In this document: positions 18,901-27,551 of the stretch, piece by piece | How the letters are laid out: each line of letters begins with the position of its first letter | Position numbering within the stretch: the stretch's first letter is position 1 | Assembly: GCF_945605565.1 (NCBI RefSeq) | Contig: NZ_OX216966.1 | Location: forward strand, 6,130,001 to 6,194,000 | Source of the DNA: Paenibacillus dendritiformis | Lineage (GTDB): Bacteria > Bacillota > Bacilli > Paenibacillales > Paenibacillaceae | Length of the DNA: 64,000 bases | Direction: 5' to 3' | Notes under the pieces: generated by a model | What the model was told of the DNA's origin: nothing | Database searches by the model: none | What the model saw: the letters and a program-made list of their open reading frames with translations, nothing else | Position numbers and translations under genes: made by a program

Positions 18901-19779
18901 TTACTTCATCATGAGCAGAGCGGGAGCGCCCACGACGGCCAAGATGACCAGGAACATCAGCATCATCGGGAAGACGAGCTTCGTCGACGCCTCCTCCCCC
19001 CTCCGGCGGGCCACCGCCTTGCGCTTCTCCCATAGCTGCCGGCCGACATCCTGCATCGCCAGCACGAATGTATCTCCGCCCCGGCGCTGATTGATCAGCA
19101 CCGTCGTGACGAACATCGATACCTCCTGCAGGGAGCATCGCTTCGCGAACTGCTCCATTGCCTGCGCGAACGAGTACCCGTTATGCACATCCTTCTGCAT
19201 CCTGGCAAGCTCGGCGTAGAGCGGATGGCTCCATTCCTCCCACTTGCGCTCGATGCAGATGGACAGCGCCTTCTGCACTGTCTCGCCCGCCTGCACGAGC
19301 AAGGTCAGCTTGCTGATCAGCTCCGGCAGCTCCAGCTGCAGATCCTGCTTCTTCCGCTCAGCCCGGTTCAGCGTATCCTTCACCTTCGCCAGCGGCAGAA
19401 TGACGGCAACCAGCAGGCCGCCAACCAGATTCGTCACGCTGCCGTCCGTCAGCGCCGGCAGCAGCAATGACCCGCAGATGCCCGCGTACAGGTACAACGC
19501 CAGCTCAGCCAGCAGTACCCGGTACATCGTATGGCTGTGGGCCGGGCCATGAATTTGCATTAACGCTTGGCGAACCGGGGAGAGAGCCGGATTCGTATCG
19601 AGAGCAGGCTGAACCTTCTCCAGCCAGCGAAGCGGCGCCGCCAGCCAGCGGACCGTCTTCGTCCGGGGGGTCAAGCCCGCCAGCAGCGTCCCGTAGCGCC
19701 GCTGATTGCTATGATTCAGCAGCAGGAACACGAGCAGGAGAACGGCGGAGCCGGAAGCCCATATCCATGACGGCATCAT
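18901..19779 (-). CDS. tadC: Type II/IV secretion platform protein, TadC type
   Basis: 292 aa, GspF-domain inner-membrane platform protein. Hydrophobic segments sit at the N-terminus (WIWASGSAVLLLVFLLL), in the middle (two around SLLLPALTDGSVTNLVGGLL) and at the C-terminus (FPMMLMFLVILAVVGAPALL). The GspF core (GETVQKALSICIERKWEE...AMEQFAKRCSLQEVSMFVTT) lies between about 155 and 230. With TadB it should form the membrane base on which the TadA ATPase works. Confidence 0.88.
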   Translation of the reverse strand: MMPSWIWASGSAVLLLVFLLLNHSNQRRYGTLLAGLTPRTKTVRWLAAPLRWLEKVQPALDTNPALSPVRQALMQIHGPAHSHTMYRVLLAELALYLYAGICGSLLLPALTDGSVTNLVGGLLVAVILPLAKVKDTLNRAERKKQDLQLELPELISKLTLLVQAGETVQKALSICIERKWEEWSHPLYAELARMQKDVHNGYSFAQAMEQFAKRCSLQEVSMFVTTVLINQRRGGDTFVLAMQDVGRQLWEKRKAVARRRGEEASTKLVFPMMLMFLVILAVVGAPALLMMK

Positions 19780-19830
19780 CGGTTCCTCATCACCTCATTT
19801 CCAAGAAAAATGATGCAACTGGCGTCAAGG

Positions 19831-20604
19831 CTACACACGGATATCCATCAGCTTGTGAATCAACCACGCGCCAAGCAGCAGAAGCAGCAGCGCCACCGTG
19901 GCGATAACGCGGCCGACACCTTCATACAGCGCTGCCATGAAATCCGGGGAAGCCAGATTAAGAAAGGCCAAAAACAGGAACGGAGCCGCCATCATCACTT
20001 TCATCTCCAGCCGCTTCTGGGCGACAAGAACGTCAATCTCCTGCTTAATATCCATCTTCTCGCCAATAACGGAAGACGTTCTGCGCACGACCTCGATTAA
20101 ATCGCCTCCCGTCCGTTTGCAAGTGACCAGCACGTCGGCGAAATTCGAGATATCCTCCTGCGCCGCCCGGCGGCTCAAATCCATGACCGCCTGCTCGATC
20201 GGCTCCCCATTCTCCATCCGCATCGCAATAATTCGCAGCTCCCGCTCCATCTCCACCTCGGTTCCCGGGTAGAGCAGCTTCAGATCGGCTATCGCTTCGC
20301 GGAACGCATTCTCCATCGAGCGCCCGGCTGAGAGCGATGAGAATAAGGAATAGAGGGCTTGCTTGAACTGCTGCGCGAGCCGGGCCCGCTTGCGCGCGAG
20401 CAGCGTGTGCCGGCGAATGCGGGTATAGCGCAGTCCAGCGGCAGCAAGCAGGAGCATCCCCAGCCAGTGATGATAGAACAAGTACCCGACAGAAGCCATG
20501 ACAGCGGCTCCGGAACTCAGGGCCGCCACCTTCTCCCTGCGGCTCAAAATATACTCGCTATATTGCGGCAGCCGCTGCTCAGCCGTCTCCGGCTGCTTCC
20601 CCAT
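19831..20604 (-). CDS. tadB: Type II/IV secretion platform protein, TadB type
   Basis: 257 aa with a GspF domain (about residues 85-200; LYSLFSSLSAGRSMENAFRE and LVTCKRTGGDLIEVVRRTSS) and hydrophobic segments at about 30-60 and at the C-terminal end. The start overlaps the ATPase gene by 26 bp, which fits coupled translation. AAGGAGG precedes the ATG. Confidence 0.88.
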   Translation of the reverse strand: MGKQPETAEQRLPQYSEYILSRREKVAALSSGAAVMASVGYLFYHHWLGMLLLAAAGLRYTRIRRHTLLARKRARLAQQFKQALYSLFSSLSAGRSMENAFREAIADLKLLYPGTEVEMERELRIIAMRMENGEPIEQAVMDLSRRAAQEDISNFADVLVTCKRTGGDLIEVVRRTSSVIGEKMDIKQEIDVLVAQKRLEMKVMMAAPFLFLAFLNLASPDFMAALYEGVGRVIATVALLLLLLGAWLIHKLMDIRV

Positions 20605-21877
20605 CGGTATGCACCTCCTTGTCCTCCGGCAGCCGCAATCCTGCCATCGCCAGTTTGTGCCTGTCCCGAAGCATATGCTGTACGGTCAGCCGGCCGGCCA
20701 CTTGGCCTTCATCTGTTCCGGACTCCTCGAACCGGAACAGCGGCGCAAGCAGCACCTCCCCGTCCTGCAAGCCGATCACCTCCGTAATCTCCATCACCTT
20801 GCGCGATCCGTCGCGAAGACGGGCCAAATGCACGATAATATCGATGGCTGAGGCTATCTGCCGCCGAACGACCTCGACAGGAAGATTCGCGCCGCTCAGC
20901 ACCATCGTCTCCAGGCGGCTGATCATATCGGCGGGCCCGTTGCTGTGGCCGGTGGACAAGGAGCCGTCATGTCCTGTGTTCATCGCCTGGAGCATATCCA
21001 GCGCCTCCGCCCCCCGGACTTCCCCGACTACGATGCGGTCGGGCCGCATCCGCAGCGAGGCCCGAATCAGATCCCGAATCGTGACGGCGCCCTTTCCCTC
21101 CGTATTGGCATTGCGGGTCTCCAGTGACACCAGATTCGGAACGGTGCGAATCTGAAGCTCGGCCGCATCCTCGATCGTAATGACCCGTTCCTGGGAAGGA
21201 ATGTATTGCGACAATGCATTGAGAAATGTCGTCTTGCCCGAACCGGTCCCCCCGCTGATGAAAATATTGAACTTGGCGGCGACCAGCGTCTGCAGGAGCA
21301 AAGCGGCCTGCTCGCTCAGCGCGCCCCAACGGATCAGATCGCCCATCTTCATCGGCTCGGCCGGGAATTTGCGAATCGTAACCGTCGGCCCCTTCAGGGC
21401 GATCGGCGGCAGGACCACATGGACCCGCGAGCCGTCCGGCAGCCGGGCATCCACGATCGGGGATGATTCGTTGACGACCCGGTTCACTTGGGACACGACA
21501 GCCTGGATGACATCCTCCAGCTTCCCCTCGTTCTCAAAGCCGATCTCCAGCCGTTCGACCCGCCCCTTCCGCTCAATGAAGCACTCTTCATGGCTGTTGA
21601 TCATAATCTCCGTAATGTCCGGATCGTCTACCAGCGGCTGGAGGGCGTCCAGGCCGCGGAACGAGTAATAGACCCGCTTGACGATCTGGTCCAAGGCTTC
21701 CGACGTGAACTGCCCAGCTAGGGGGCTGGAGAACAATGTCTGCTCGATCCGTCCCATGAGCGCTACGTCCGGAATGGGATCCCCCCATTCCAAGCTGTCC
21801 CGAACGCGCTGCCGGGTCCAGACATACGCTTCATCCATCGCTTCCTGAACGGAAGGAACAAGCGCGGTATCCTTCAT
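20579..21877 (-). CDS. tadA: Tad pilus assembly ATPase, TadA/CpaF type
   Basis: Secretion ATPase, 432 aa, that drives pilus assembly. Walker A is GGTGSGKTT at about 209-217, the Asp box ITIEDAAELQ follows, Walker B is RIVVGEVRG at about 281-289, and the His box is in MNTGHDGSLSTGHSNG. The N-terminal CpaF domain ends in DPDITEIMINSHEECFIERKG. Its ATG overlaps the stop of the TadZ gene by 4 bp (ATGA). Confidence 0.95.
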   Translation of the reverse strand: MKDTALVPSVQEAMDEAYVWTRQRVRDSLEWGDPIPDVALMGRIEQTLFSSPLAGQFTSEALDQIVKRVYYSFRGLDALQPLVDDPDITEIMINSHEECFIERKGRVERLEIGFENEGKLEDVIQAVVSQVNRVVNESSPIVDARLPDGSRVHVVLPPIALKGPTVTIRKFPAEPMKMGDLIRWGALSEQAALLLQTLVAAKFNIFISGGTGSGKTTFLNALSQYIPSQERVITIEDAAELQIRTVPNLVSLETRNANTEGKGAVTIRDLIRASLRMRPDRIVVGEVRGAEALDMLQAMNTGHDGSLSTGHSNGPADMISRLETMVLSGANLPVEVVRRQIASAIDIIVHLARLRDGSRKVMEITEVIGLQDGEVLLAPLFRFEESGTDEGQVAGRLTVQHMLRDRHKLAMAGLRLPEDKEVHTDGEAAGDG

Positions 21878-23016
21878 GTGACCTCACTTCCGGACACCAG
21901 CCTGTGCAGAAGCTGCCGATCGGCCCACTCCGCCACGGCAGATTGATAGACGGCGGACTGCAGCCACTGATCGATGCGGTGCATCTGTTTCCAACTCGGA
22001 ATATACGGCAAGTACCCGCTAATCGGCGCATCGCGGTACATCCACCGGTTCGCCATCATGCCCATATAGCGGTTCACGAGCAGCGCAAGTCTGCGAATCC
22101 GAGTGCGGACCGCCGCATCGCCAGAGCGTTCCCATTGCCGGAACAGAAGCTCCGTCTTATGCAAATGCGGCAAATCATCCTGCAGCAGCCAGACGATTCG
22201 ATCCGCCTCTTCCCACAAGGCATCGAATGCGGGTTGGCTGAACCCTCCCTCCGCAATGATGAGGTCGTGCCGGCCGCTCCGGAGAAGAAGCCGGAGCAGC
22301 TTCCGCATCAGCGGCCCATCGATGCCCTCCCATTCCTTCATCCAATCGGCCGGGGCGAAGATATCCGCGCCTTCGAGATCCGGAACGCCCAGAAGATACG
22401 ATTCCAGCGGCAGCGGGTCTCCCGCTTGATCCTTGCGCAGGTAGTACAGAAGCTGCGCCAACGGAGCGATCGCCCCCGGCTCTGGACGAGCATGCAGAAG
22501 CGCATACTCCTGGACCGGGTCAACATTCAGCAGCAGGACGCGCTTCCCCTTGGCTGCGGCATAGCGGGCGAGGTGAAGGGCTGCCGTCGTCTTGCCTGCG
22601 CCGCCTCCCAGCGAGCTGATGCCGAGCAGCATACAGGAGTGACCCTCCGTTCGGAAGACAGCGCCTTCGTATTCCGCCCTGCAGCGCTCGATCAAGGATT
22701 GGAACAGCTGCGGCAGCGGCTGATACGGATTCTCTATCGCGTGGGCAAACGGAAATGCATCAAGCCGCTCCTCCGCTGACAAGACCGTAATCAGAATTCC
22801 ATCCATCTCCTCTTCGCTCATCTCCTGCAGCACTCCCGGGTCGGCGACGACCATATGGATGCCCGGCTTCAATCCCAGGTAACGGCGCAGCGTGTCCGCC
22901 TGAGTGAACACACGGAGGTGAAGCTGTTCCGCATAATCGGACTGCTTCCAATATTCCGTCCATGCATCCAGCATTCGCTTCTGCGGATGGGCGACAACAA
23001 TATCCCAAGCCTTCAT
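21874..23016 (-). CDS. TadZ/CpaE-like MinD-family ATPase
   Basis: 380 aa. The N-terminal about 120 residues resemble an atypical receiver-like domain (WDIVVAHPQKRMLDAWTEYW), as in CpaE/TadZ. It is followed by a P-loop of the deviant-Walker type, SSLGGGAGKTTAALHLARYA, with VLLLNVDP after it. TadZ proteins mark the polar or focal site for the pilus machine. The ATG at 23016 is preceded by GGAGAGGGG; a frame extending to 23178 would run through a terminator hairpin and has no ribosome binding site. It is the first gene of the operon. Confidence 0.85.
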   Translation of the reverse strand: MKAWDIVVAHPQKRMLDAWTEYWKQSDYAEQLHLRVFTQADTLRRYLGLKPGIHMVVADPGVLQEMSEEEMDGILITVLSAEERLDAFPFAHAIENPYQPLPQLFQSLIERCRAEYEGAVFRTEGHSCMLLGISSLGGGAGKTTAALHLARYAAAKGKRVLLLNVDPVQEYALLHARPEPGAIAPLAQLLYYLRKDQAGDPLPLESYLLGVPDLEGADIFAPADWMKEWEGIDGPLMRKLLRLLLRSGRHDLIIAEGGFSQPAFDALWEEADRIVWLLQDDLPHLHKTELLFRQWERSGDAAVRTRIRRLALLVNRYMGMMANRWMYRDAPISGYLPYIPSWKQMHRIDQWLQSAVYQSAVAEWADRQLLHRLVSGSEVT

Positions 23017-23056
23017 CTTCTTCCCCTCTCCTTCCGGGTACGGATCCGCAAAACGC

Positions 23057-23119
23057 AAAAAAGCACCGTCATCAAGCAGGACATGCGCTGCATGTCCCAT
23101 CTGCTTGATGACGGTGCTT
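23057..23119 (-). terminator. Strong terminator hairpin in the Tad operon leader
   Basis: Two perfect 19-nt arms (23061-23079 and 23101-23119) enclose a second perfect hairpin (GACATGC / GCATGTC). On the minus strand six T's follow at once. It lies 40 nt before the TadZ start codon and downstream of the candidate promoter at 23150-23178. It can serve either as the chemoreceptor gene's terminator or as an attenuator of the Tad operon. Confidence 0.9.
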
Positions 23120-23149
23120 CCGTACCAACATTCGTGTGAAGTTATTCCT

Positions 23150-23178
23150 AACATACCATAATCTTGATGCTGTTGCAA
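23150..23178 (-). promoter_or_regulatory. Candidate Tad operon promoter
   Basis: Minus strand: TTGCAA (23178-23173), a 17-bp spacer, TATGTT (23155-23150) preceded by TGG (extended -10). Transcription would start near 23143 and run straight into the terminator hairpin. Confidence 0.45.
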
Positions 23179-23245
23179 CTGGCTATTCCCTGATTTCGGA
23201 ATAAAAATGAACCCCAGGCGGAGGCCGCTTCATCCACATATAGAG

Positions 23246-23279
23246 CATGCCCGCTTCCTTGCTCCAAGGATGCGGGCAT
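23246..23279 (-). terminator. Stem-loop after the chemoreceptor gene
   Basis: CATGCCCGC pairs with GCGGGCATG with a smaller CCTT/AAGG stem inside, about 35 bp after the stop codon at 23312. There is no T-run, so it may be an inefficient terminator. Confidence 0.45.
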
Positions 23280-23311
23280 GGCTGCTGGTGCGAACGGCAC
23301 CGGCCTGTAAT

Positions 23312-25492
23312 TTAGTATTTGAACTGGGAGAGCGTATCCTTCAGGTTGGTGGATACTTCCTCCAACTGCTGGGACAGCTCGACCAAGCGGTTGGAGATGT
23401 TCAACTGCTCGGTGCTGAGCGACGCTACCTCCTCCGAAGTAGCCGAAGCCTCTTCGGCAACGGCGCTTACGTTGCTCATCGCTTCGACGAGAATCGATTG
23501 CGCCTCGTTCAGGCGGTCGATCGAACCGGTCACATTGCCAAGATGCTCGATCATGCCGCCCATCTGCTGCTGAACCGTGCCAAAAATGGCATCCGTCTCT
23601 TGCACCGCTTCGGCTTGCTTCTGGAATATCGGGAACGCGGCGGACAGCGCTGCTACCGTCTCGGTAATCTCCAACTCAATCCGCTCCGTAATCTGCCCGA
23701 CGACGTCGATCGATTGGCGTGATTGATCGGCGAGATTCCGAATCTCGTCGGCTACCACCATGAAGCCTTTGCCGGCGGCTCCCGCTCGCGCCGCTTCGAT
23801 GGTCGCGTTCAAAGACAGAATATTCGTCTGCTTGGTCATGTTATGAATCATTTCCAATACTTTGCGAATCGACTGCGTGCTCTCGCTTAATTGCTTGATC
23901 CGCTCTGCCAGCGAGCGCATCATGTCCCCTGTCGATTCCGTTCTTGTCAGGAGCGAGGTCATGTTGGATGCGCCCAATTCGCTGGATTGGGCAACCGCTT
24001 GGGCGGATGTATCCATTTGCACATTCGCGTCGATCACATGCTTCATATGAGAAGCCATGTTATGGGTCAAATCATGCCCGCGCTCGGCCTCGACAGCCAG
24101 CGAGGTCGCTCCCTTGGCAATCTCTTCGGTCGCCACGGCAATCTCTTTCGCCGATGTCGCGGTCGATCGGGAAGCTTCCGACAGGGAAGTCGCCGTGTCC
24201 AATACGGAGCGCGCGCTCGCCTCGGTGCTCTGAACGAGCGACGTAATCTGCTCCATCATCGTATTGAAGCCGGCAGACAACTGCCCGATTTCATCTTTGG
24301 TCTTCACGGTGGCCCGAACGGCCAGATTGCCTTGCGCCCCTTCATTCATCAGAGCAAGCAGCCTTACCATTGGCGTCGCTACCCACTGAATGACCAATCC
24401 GCCGATAATAATGGCCAGCAGCGCCGCCCCGCCCATGCACAAGAAGGTAACCAGGAGAATCGTAGTGGCGTCCTTGGTCAACTCCGTCACCGGCACGGCT
24501 CCGACAAGCGTCCAGCCATTCACTTTGACCTGATCATAGACGAGCATCATCTTGCCGTCCTGATCCGAATAAACGATGGAGCTTCCGCTCAGCTTCTTCT
24601 GCCCTTCTTCCTTGACCGGCTGAAGCCAATCGGCAGCAGCCTGAGTCAGCAGCTTGTCGTCCGGCGCATAGATATATTGCCCGTTCGAATTCAAAATTTG
24701 AATACTGGATCCGTCACCAATATGAATGTCCCGCAACGAGTTTTTCAGCGTGCGCTGCTTGATTTCCATATAAATAATAAAGTTCGCCTCGCCCGAGTTC
24801 AGATCCCGCATCGGTCTCGCAATCCCGAATGTCGGCTCCGCAGCGTCGCTCAACCCGCCCAATTGAGTGCTGACCCATATGGATTGTCCGCTGCTGCTCT
24901 TCGCCTCCTGGAACCAGTCGGAATCCCAGACTTTGTCCAGACCGCGGCGAACGCCCATGGCGGCGATAACCAGTTCGGTCTTTTCCTTCGGAATCAAATA
25001 TATATTCTCGATCTGATCGTTGCTCATGCTATAGGTCTGCAGCGTCTTCGAGATGCTGTCAATCGCCTGGATCATATCATAAGTGCCATCCTTGAGCCCT
25101 TTCAGCTTCGCCACCTGGGTCTTCAAGTTCGGATCGAACATAATCTGCATCGTCATATTGTTGAACTGCGTCAGCTGCATGTCCAGCTTCTGGGATGCTT
25201 GAATCATCGTCTGGTAGCTGGATTCCGCCGAGCGATCCTCGATCGCATTCTTCGCTACCGAGTAAGAAAACATCCCGACGGCGAAGACGAATATGATAAT
25301 GCTGATGACGAACACCAGGAACAGCTTCGCCCCGACCGATCGGGTCGGACTTTTGAATACGGAGGAAGAGATCATCTTAACGGTTTGCTTCACTGAATTC
25401 ACAAAAGCGCTCTCTTTCCGCTGTCCCGATTTTTCTTTGGGCGCTTTTGGCCCTGATGTCCTCTTTTTGTCTTTCTCTTGCTTCTCCTTCAA
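23312..25492 (-). CDS. Methyl-accepting chemotaxis protein
   Basis: Transmembrane chemoreceptor, about 726 aa. A Lys-rich cytoplasmic head (about 30 residues) precedes TM1 (LFLVFVISIIIFVFAVGMF); an extracellular Cache-type sensor spans about 80-340; TM2 is followed by HAMP; the C-terminal half is the MCP signalling coiled coil with the hairpin tip GKGFMVVADEIRNLADQSRQ. The TTG at 25492 has AAGGAG at a 9-nt distance, whereas the ATG at 25501 directly abuts that site, so TTG is preferred. The ligand is unknown. No CheA/CheW genes are nearby. Confidence 0.92.
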   Translation of the reverse strand: MKEKQEKDKKRTSGPKAPKEKSGQRKESAFVNSVKQTVKMISSSVFKSPTRSVGAKLFLVFVISIIIFVFAVGMFSYSVAKNAIEDRSAESSYQTMIQASQKLDMQLTQFNNMTMQIMFDPNLKTQVAKLKGLKDGTYDMIQAIDSISKTLQTYSMSNDQIENIYLIPKEKTELVIAAMGVRRGLDKVWDSDWFQEAKSSSGQSIWVSTQLGGLSDAAEPTFGIARPMRDLNSGEANFIIYMEIKQRTLKNSLRDIHIGDGSSIQILNSNGQYIYAPDDKLLTQAAADWLQPVKEEGQKKLSGSSIVYSDQDGKMMLVYDQVKVNGWTLVGAVPVTELTKDATTILLVTFLCMGGAALLAIIIGGLVIQWVATPMVRLLALMNEGAQGNLAVRATVKTKDEIGQLSAGFNTMMEQITSLVQSTEASARSVLDTATSLSEASRSTATSAKEIAVATEEIAKGATSLAVEAERGHDLTHNMASHMKHVIDANVQMDTSAQAVAQSSELGASNMTSLLTRTESTGDMMRSLAERIKQLSESTQSIRKVLEMIHNMTKQTNILSLNATIEAARAGAAGKGFMVVADEIRNLADQSRQSIDVVGQITERIELEITETVAALSAAFPIFQKQAEAVQETDAIFGTVQQQMGGMIEHLGNVTGSIDRLNEAQSILVEAMSNVSAVAEEASATSEEVASLSTEQLNISNRLVELSQQLEEVSTNLKDTLSQFKY

Positions 25493-25880
25493 TTGTTTCA
25501 TCTCCTTGTCACAGTTGCGTTCTGAGCTGCGAATACGGCGATAGCGATATCTCCGTTCGTGGCGATATTCAGATATTCATTCGAGACAAGCTCTGCGACT
25601 ATGGTGCTTGCGAACCATATCGCAAGCTGCCGGCTCGTCCCTGCCGCAGCTCCGCTGGTTGCCGTCCGGCTGCGCAAAGCATTGTCATGGTAAATGAGGG
25701 CACATAATATAAGTATCGGATCGTAGGTCCTATTTCACAATAGGAACAGGGAAAATTTCTCTGAGAATGTAGCACGCCCCTGGAAATCTGCAAAAAAAAA
25801 GACCGCATACCTACGAGCTTCCCCGCAGATATCGGTCTATAGTTGCTTTTTTGTTGATATATGCCGTATATCATCTCGTA
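25493..25880. other. Intergenic region chemoreceptor-antiporter, no gene seen
   Basis: Contains the antiporter terminator at 25792-25838 and presumably the chemoreceptor promoter, which I could not place with confidence. Confidence 0.6.
25792..25838 (-). terminator. Terminator of the antiporter gene
   Basis: On the minus strand AGACCG pairs with CGGTCT (stem extended by ATA/TAT with a bulge) and is followed by nine T's. It lies 43 bp beyond the antiporter stop codon. Confidence 0.8.
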
Positions 25881-27374
25881 CTATGGCACCTCGGCGTCCC
25901 CTTCCCGGTTCCGGTCAGAGCAGCAGCCCTCCCTGGCCGGCTCGGTGAACATGCTGCGCACTGTATCCAGATTTTTTTTGGCTACGAGCACATAAGCGAC
26001 ATCGCCGGCCTGCAAGCGGGTATGCCCCCGGGGGGCCAGCATTTCTTCCCCTCGCACGATGGCGGTAATCAGCGTATCTTCCGGCAGCTCCAGCTGCTGC
26101 AGCGTGCAGTTCTCGACACAGGTTCCCGGTTCGATTGACTTTTTGACCATATCCAGATTCGCCTTGCCGACAGAGACCAATTCAAGCCCTTGCGATATTC
26201 CCGCAGATGGATCGCCGGCCAACCCCAGCCTTCTCGCCAGAGGCGATATGGTTGCTCCCTGCACCAACGCCGAAGTCAGGACGATAAAGAAGATGACATT
26301 GAAGAACAATTGGCCTTGCTCCAGCCCTGCAATCATCGGGTAGGTGGCGAGGACAATGGGCACGGCGCCCTTCAATCCCGCCCAGGCAATAAGCGTCTGC
26401 TCGCGCAGCGAGAAGCGCCCGAACAGCAAGCTCACCGCCACCCCTAGCGGACGGGCAATCAGCATCAAAATCAGCGACAGCAGGATGGCCTGCCACATCA
26501 CTTCAACCAGTTCCCCCGGAAAGACGAGAAGCCCGAGCAAAATGAACATCAAAATCTGCATCATCCAGGCGAAGCCTTCATTGAAGCGGCTGATCGTGAA
26601 GCGATATTGCAAATCGGCGTTGCCCAGCACCAGTGCCATGACGTAGACGGCCAGGAACCCGCTGCCATGGAGCATCGCGGCTCCGCTGTACGTGACGAAG
26701 GCAAGTCCGATCGACAGCACCGGATACAGCCCGGAGGTGTCCAGATGGATGCGGTTGACGATCTGAATCGCCAGCCAGCCGACGCCCAGCCCGAATACGA
26801 GTCCGAACCCCATTTCCCATAGGAACGACAGGAACATAGAAAACAGATTCGCATCCGGCACCTGAATCCATTCAATTAATGACACGGTGAGGAACACCGC
26901 CATCGGGTCGTTCGTGCCCGACTCCGCTTCCAATGTCGAGGACAGCTTGCGCTTCACCCGCTGGCTCCCCATGACGGCAAACACGGCCGCCGCGTCGGTG
27001 GAGCCGACGATAGCGCCGATGAGCAGCCCTTCCTTCCAGGAAATATCAAGAATATAGGCCGCACACAGGCCGAACACCAAGGCCGTTACGACAACGCCTA
27101 TCGTAGCGAGCGAGACGGCTGCACCGACAACGGGCCGCATTTGCTTCCAGCTGGTCTGCATCCCGCCTTCGAACAGAATCACAATCAGCGCCAATATTCC
27201 GAATAACTGTGCCAGCTTCGTGTTGTCGAAGTAGATGAACCGGTTCATGATCATGCCGACGGCGATGAACAGCACGAGCGAAGGAAGGTTAAAGCGATTC
27301 GAAAACTTGGCGCTGACAACCCCAGCCAGCAGCAAAACGCCAAGCAGAAATAGAATCGTATCGGTCGTCCACAA
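25881..27374 (-). CDS. CPA1 cation/proton antiporter with RCK-C domain (NhaP2/CvrA type)
   Basis: 497 aa. Residues about 1-390 carry some 12 membrane helices of the Na+/H+-K+/H+ antiporter fold, with the family marker GAIVGSTDAAAVFA and ESGTNDP. The C-terminal part (about 400-480) resembles an RCK_C/TrkA_C ligand-binding domain (TLQQLELPEDTLITAIVRGE...LQAGDVAYVLVA). In other firmicutes such RCK-C antiporters export K+ and are gated by nucleotides such as c-di-AMP; the ligand here is inferred. It appears monocistronic. Confidence 0.9.
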   Translation of the reverse strand: MWTTDTILFLLGVLLLAGVVSAKFSNRFNLPSLVLFIAVGMIMNRFIYFDNTKLAQLFGILALIVILFEGGMQTSWKQMRPVVGAAVSLATIGVVVTALVFGLCAAYILDISWKEGLLIGAIVGSTDAAAVFAVMGSQRVKRKLSSTLEAESGTNDPMAVFLTVSLIEWIQVPDANLFSMFLSFLWEMGFGLVFGLGVGWLAIQIVNRIHLDTSGLYPVLSIGLAFVTYSGAAMLHGSGFLAVYVMALVLGNADLQYRFTISRFNEGFAWMMQILMFILLGLLVFPGELVEVMWQAILLSLILMLIARPLGVAVSLLFGRFSLREQTLIAWAGLKGAVPIVLATYPMIAGLEQGQLFFNVIFFIVLTSALVQGATISPLARRLGLAGDPSAGISQGLELVSVGKANLDMVKKSIEPGTCVENCTLQQLELPEDTLITAIVRGEEMLAPRGHTRLQAGDVAYVLVAKKNLDTVRSMFTEPAREGCCSDRNREGDAEVP

Positions 27375-27448
27375 TCTAGCTCACCTCCGCTGGCACCCTA
27401 TTGTCCGACTACAATACTAGGATACCCAATTTGGAGGAATCGCAAATA

Positions 27449-27477
27449 AGCCGGAGACTGCTTGCGCAGCTCCGGCT
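27449..27477 (-). terminator. Terminator of the P-type ATPase gene
   Basis: AGCCGGAG and CTCCGGCT form a perfect 8-bp stem followed on the minus strand by TTATTT, about 75 bp after the ATPase stop codon. Confidence 0.6.
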
Positions 27478-27551
27478 CTTCGCCTGTCTTTCATGTATGT
27501 CAAATATGGATTTCATGATATGGATACGAATCGGATTATTGCGGATAGCTC

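Noticed and set aside
23016..23310. c-di-GMP riboswitch in the Tad operon leader
   Set aside because: I looked for GEMM-type conserved blocks and found none. Only the terminator hairpin is clear.
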